A stretch of 11,985 nucleotides of DNA from Pseudonocardiales bacterium (GTDB lineage: Bacteria; Actinomycetota; Actinomycetes; Mycobacteriales; Pseudonocardiaceae): contig JACDBJ010000135.1 of the NCBI GenBank assembly GCA_013695005.1, positions 1 to 11,985 on the forward strand, given 5' to 3'. Made by a program: the position numbers and the translations under genes. Below the pieces are notes generated by a model that worked only from the letters and a program-made list of their open reading frames with translations, did no database searches and was not told where the DNA came from. Shown here piece after piece: positions 8,304-11,985 of the stretch; within the stretch, counting starts at the first letter, position 1, and the number at the start of each line of letters is the position of its first letter.

Positions 8304-8368
8304 ATGATCGCCGCGACTGGACAACCAGCCGTCCTCAGCCCGGCCACATGTCCACTCGCGGCGATCAT
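8304..8368. repeat. 65-bp palindromic repeat, copy A
   Basis: The left arm ATGATCGCCGCGACTGGACA (8304-8323) and right arm TGTCCACTCGCGGCGATCAT (8349-8368) are inverted repeats matching at 19 of 20 positions around a 25-base loop. It is 80% identical (52 of 65, ungapped by hand) to copy B at 9340-9404 and in the same orientation. The two copies flank the DUF559 pseudogene. Size, dyad symmetry and intergenic position resemble REP-type elements. Confidence 0.85.
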
Positions 8369-8451
8369 CGGGTGTCCACATGCACCGGGTTTCTCCACAG
8401 CGCCGCCGAACCTCTGCCCGGAGCATCGATCCGGCGGCCACCGTGGACCCC

Positions 8452-9343
8452 ATGACCGTTCCGGAGTTGCTGCGCCGGCAGGGCGGCGTGATCTCCCGCC
8501 CCAAGCCATCAGCGCGGGGATCAGCCCGGACGCGGTCGACGTCAGGCTTGCCACCGGGCGGTGGCGCCGCCTGCATCCTCGGGTCTACCTCGCGGCCGAC
8601 CGCCCGCTGACCGACGCGGCAAGAGTGCGTGCCGCATGGTTGTGGGCCGGCCCGAACGCCGTCCTCAACGGCCTCGCTGCCGGGTTCTGGTGGGGCCTCG
8701 TTCCGAGGAGCCCGCAGGTCATCACCTTGGCCGTCGGGCGTCAGGGCCGCCGGCACTCACAGCCGGGAGTGGCGGTGGTCTGCGGCGAGATCACGGCGGC
8801 GGACCGGGTCCAGATCCGCGGCGTGCCGACGGCGGTCTGGCACTGACCGCGATCGAGACGGCCATCGCGCTCGGAGCGTCGCAGGGCAGTCGCGTCCTTG
8901 ATCGCGTCTTTCAGAACGACCTGACTTGGCGCGAGCTCTACCGGTGCTACTGCCGCCACATCGGTCGCCGCGGCTGGAAAGCGGCGGCCGGTCAGCTCGG
9001 CGCCGCCGCAGATCGGGCCGCGTCGGAGGCGGAGCGGCGGCTGGTGACCCTGCTACACCAAGCAGGGCTGCTTGGTTGGCAGCTCGACGTCGAGGTCGTG
9101 CTGCCGACCGGCAGGTACCGCCTCGACCTCGCGTTCGTCCACGAGCGGATCGCGGTCGAGGTGGACGGCTGGGCCTGGCATTCCGACGTCGAGCGCTTTC
9201 GCGCTGATCGGCGGCGGCAGAACGCGCTGGTCCTTGCCGGCTGGACCGTCCTGCGGTTCACCTGGGACGACCTGACCAACCGGCCCGAGCAGGTCGTGGC
9301 GCAGATTCAAGCGGCACTTGCCGGCGCGGCCAACTCCCCATGA
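8452..9343 (+). pseudogene. DUF559/AbiEi-type endonuclease-fold protein, two frameshifts
   Basis: Three frames read in series give one coherent protein of about 297 residues. Segment 1 starts at ATG 8452 (MTVPELLRRQGGVISR). Segment 2, from about base 8500 in the next frame, reads AISAGISPDAVDVRLATGRW, then LHPRVYLA and WAGPNAVLNGLAA; this is an AbiEi-like winged-helix and linker region. Segment 3, from about base 8837, reads LALTAIETAIALG through a DUF559/Vsr-like nuclease domain with GRYRLDLAF, ERIAVEVDGWAWH, RRRQNALVLAGWTVLRFTW and a normal C-terminus. The D...EVD pattern is the expected PD-(D/E)xK core. Each break can be repaired by one inserted base (about 8500, giving SRAQAIS; about 8832-8837, giving PTAGLALT). 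Because both are single-base losses in GC runs, assembly error must be considered. The family is common in actinobacteria; its role is not established. Confidence 0.8.
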
Positions 9344-9404
9344 TCGCCGCGAATGGAGAACCAGCCGCGCTGACCGCCGTCAGATGTCCACTGACGGCGG
9401 TCAT
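9340..9404. repeat. 65-bp palindromic repeat, copy B
   Basis: This copy has the same 20-25-20 geometry as copy A: left arm ATGATCGCCGCGAATGGAGA (9340-9359), right arm TGTCCACTGACGGCGGTCAT (9385-9404), 15 of 20 positions paired. The first 13 bases and the internal AACCAGCCG are identical to copy A. The left arm overlaps the last bases of the DUF559 frame, whose TGA is at 9341-9343. Its right half forms a stronger local hairpin, listed separately. Confidence 0.85.
9371..9403. terminator. Strong hairpin between convergent genes
   Basis: TGACCGCCGTCAG (9371-9383) and CTGACGGCGGTCA (9391-9403) are perfect 13-bp inverted repeats with a 7-base loop. It lies between the DUF559 pseudogene and the convergent glgX stop. 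There is no U-tract, but in high-GC actinobacteria such hairpins can act as bidirectional terminators or 3'-end stabilisers. Confidence 0.6.
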
Positions 9405-9416
9405 GGCGGCGGAGCG

Positions 9417-9442
9417 GGGTCACCCGGGGACGGCGCGGCGGG

Positions 9443-9461
<19 letters not shown>
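9417..9461. repeat. 22-bp tandem duplication across the glgX stop codon
   Basis: Bases 9417-9438 and 9440-9461 are direct repeats matching at 21 of 22 positions, with a period of 23. The second copy contains the last codons and stop of glgX (minus strand, ALPG-stop); the first repeats that segment beyond the stop. Each unit has a CCCGGG core. Confidence 0.75.
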
Positions 9462-11461
<2,000 letters not shown>

Positions 11462-11468
11462 CGTCAGT

Positions 11469-11475
11469 CAGGATA
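11469..11475. promoter_or_regulatory. Overlapping divergent -10 elements for glgX and the ABC ATPase
   Basis: Only 19 bases separate the two start codons. On the minus strand TATCCT (11475-11470) precedes the glgX ATG by eight bases. On the plus strand CAGGAT (11469-11474) precedes the GTG at 11481 by six bases. Both match actinobacterial -10 forms and share five base pairs, so one site may fire in both directions as leaderless transcripts. The -35 regions would lie inside the opposite genes. Confidence 0.45.
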
Positions 11476-11480
11476 GGCGG

Positions 11481-11985
11481 GTGACCCCGGACGCCACGAC
11501 TTCGTCCGCCCCGATCGGCTCGGCCGATGACGTCGTCCGGATGCGCTCGGCCGGCGTGCGCCGCGGCACCGCCATGCTGCTCGCCGAGCTGGACTGGGCA
11601 GTCGAGCTCGACGAGCGCTGGGTCGTGCTCGGGCCCAACGGCGCCGGCAAGACCACCCTGCTGCGGCTGGCCGCCGCCGAGCTGCACCCGTCCACCGGCA
11701 CCGTCGACGTGCTGGGCGAGCGGCTCGGCCGGGTCAACGTGTTCGAGCTGCGGACGCGCATCGGGCTGTGCTCGGCCGCGTTGGCCGGGCGGGTGCCGGG
11801 GCAGGAGCGGGTGAGCGACGTCGTGGTCAGCGCCGGCTACAGCGTGCTCGGCCGCTGGCGGGAGACCTACGACGGCACCGACATCGCGCGCGCCGAGCAG
11901 ATGATGGCCGCGCTGGGCGTGCGTGAGCTGGCCGACCGGCGGTTCGGCACGCTGTCGGAGGGCGAGCGCAAGCGGACCCTGATCG
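11481..11985 (+). CDS. ABC transporter-type ATPase, N-terminal part (3' end outside window)
   Basis: The first 168 residues of an ABC ATP-binding protein. After an unusual ~20-residue Ser/Thr/Asp N-terminus come Walker A GPNGAGKTT (51-59), a Q-loop region at RTRIGLCSAAL (91-101) where the usual glutamine is not evident, and the signature LSEGERKR (158-165), a variant of LSGGQ. Walker B and the switch histidine lie beyond the window. No membrane segments are visible, so it is a stand-alone nucleotide-binding subunit or a soluble ABC-ATPase of the ModF-like kind. The GTG start was chosen because upstream codons run into glgX and it follows a -10-like CAGGAT. An earlier frame beginning at 11527 is out of register with Walker A and is not the gene. 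The substrate is unknown; being divergent from glgX gives no clear functional link. Confidence 0.88.
   Translation, partial: MTPDATTSSAPIGSADDVVRMRSAGVRRGTAMLLAELDWAVELDERWVVLGPNGAGKTTLLRLAAAELHPSTGTVDVLGERLGRVNVFELRTRIGLCSAALAGRVPGQERVSDVVVSAGYSVLGRWRETYDGTDIARAEQMMAALGVRELADRRFGTLSEGERKRTLI

Larger units (their letters stand above)
8257..8451. other. Intergenic region between membrane gene and DUF559 pseudogene
   Basis: This 195-base divergent gap contains the minus-strand promoter at 8263-8291, repeat copy A at 8304-8368, and about 80 further bases leading to the ATG at 8452. In that last part I see only a possible start-proximal GTGGACCCCATG and no ribosome binding site. ORFs that cross it are by-products of the palindrome. 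Confidence 0.6.

Noticed and set aside
8253..8756. 167-residue minus-strand ORF across repeat copy A and the nuclease pseudogene
   Set aside because: It runs through the palindrome and antisense to the AbiEi-like segment; the composition is that of a shadow frame and the local minus-strand promoter serves the 8256 gene instead.
8304..9404. Insertion sequence with terminal inverted repeats
   Set aside because: The flanking 65-bp elements are in the same orientation, each is itself palindromic, no target-site duplication is visible, and the enclosed protein is not a known transposase.

Overview
The window is GC-rich (roughly 70% by eye) with dense coding, many GTG starts and several start codons placed 6-8 bases after a -10-like hexamer, as in leaderless transcripts. 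Together with a GlgE maltosyltransferase, a DUF3417-type glucan phosphorylase and a HelD/HelR-like helicase, this points to a high-GC actinobacterium. Pseudonocardiales or a related order is a guess, not a demonstration.

Layout. 1-838 (+): C-terminal part of a UvrD/HelD-like helicase. 839-1063: non-coding, with a degenerate 67-bp inverted repeat. 1064-2537 (+): a two-component pair in which the kinase has lost its phosphoacceptor domain and reading frame, while the NarL-type response regulator is intact. 2550-4529 (-): glgE, convergent with the regulator. 4530-4747: divergent control region with palindromes and an AT-rich patch. 4748-5137 (+): small two-helix membrane protein. 5239-7815 (+): glgP, preceded by a leaderless-type promoter. 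7777-8256 (-): four-helix membrane protein overlapping the 3' end of glgP. 8304-9404: a DUF559-type nuclease gene with two frameshifts, bracketed by two copies of a 65-bp palindromic repeat. 9443-11461 (-): glgX. 11481-end (+): ABC ATPase, divergent from glgX.

The metabolic theme is storage alpha-glucan turnover. GlgE extends linear alpha-1,4-glucan from maltose-1-phosphate, GlgP shortens outer chains by phosphorolysis, and GlgX removes the resulting limit branches. treS, mak/pep2 and glgB, common partners of glgE, are not in the window.

The most unusual content is not the glycogen genes. It is (i) the palindromic repeat family around a decayed DUF559 gene, with a third degenerate copy about 7.4 kb away, (ii) the sensor kinase cut precisely between its membrane and ATPase domains, leaving an orphan regulator, and (iii) an apparent shared -10 between the divergent glgX and ABC ATPase genes. 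I found no convincing undescribed multi-gene system, no CRISPR array, no tRNA or rRNA, and no recognisable transposase.
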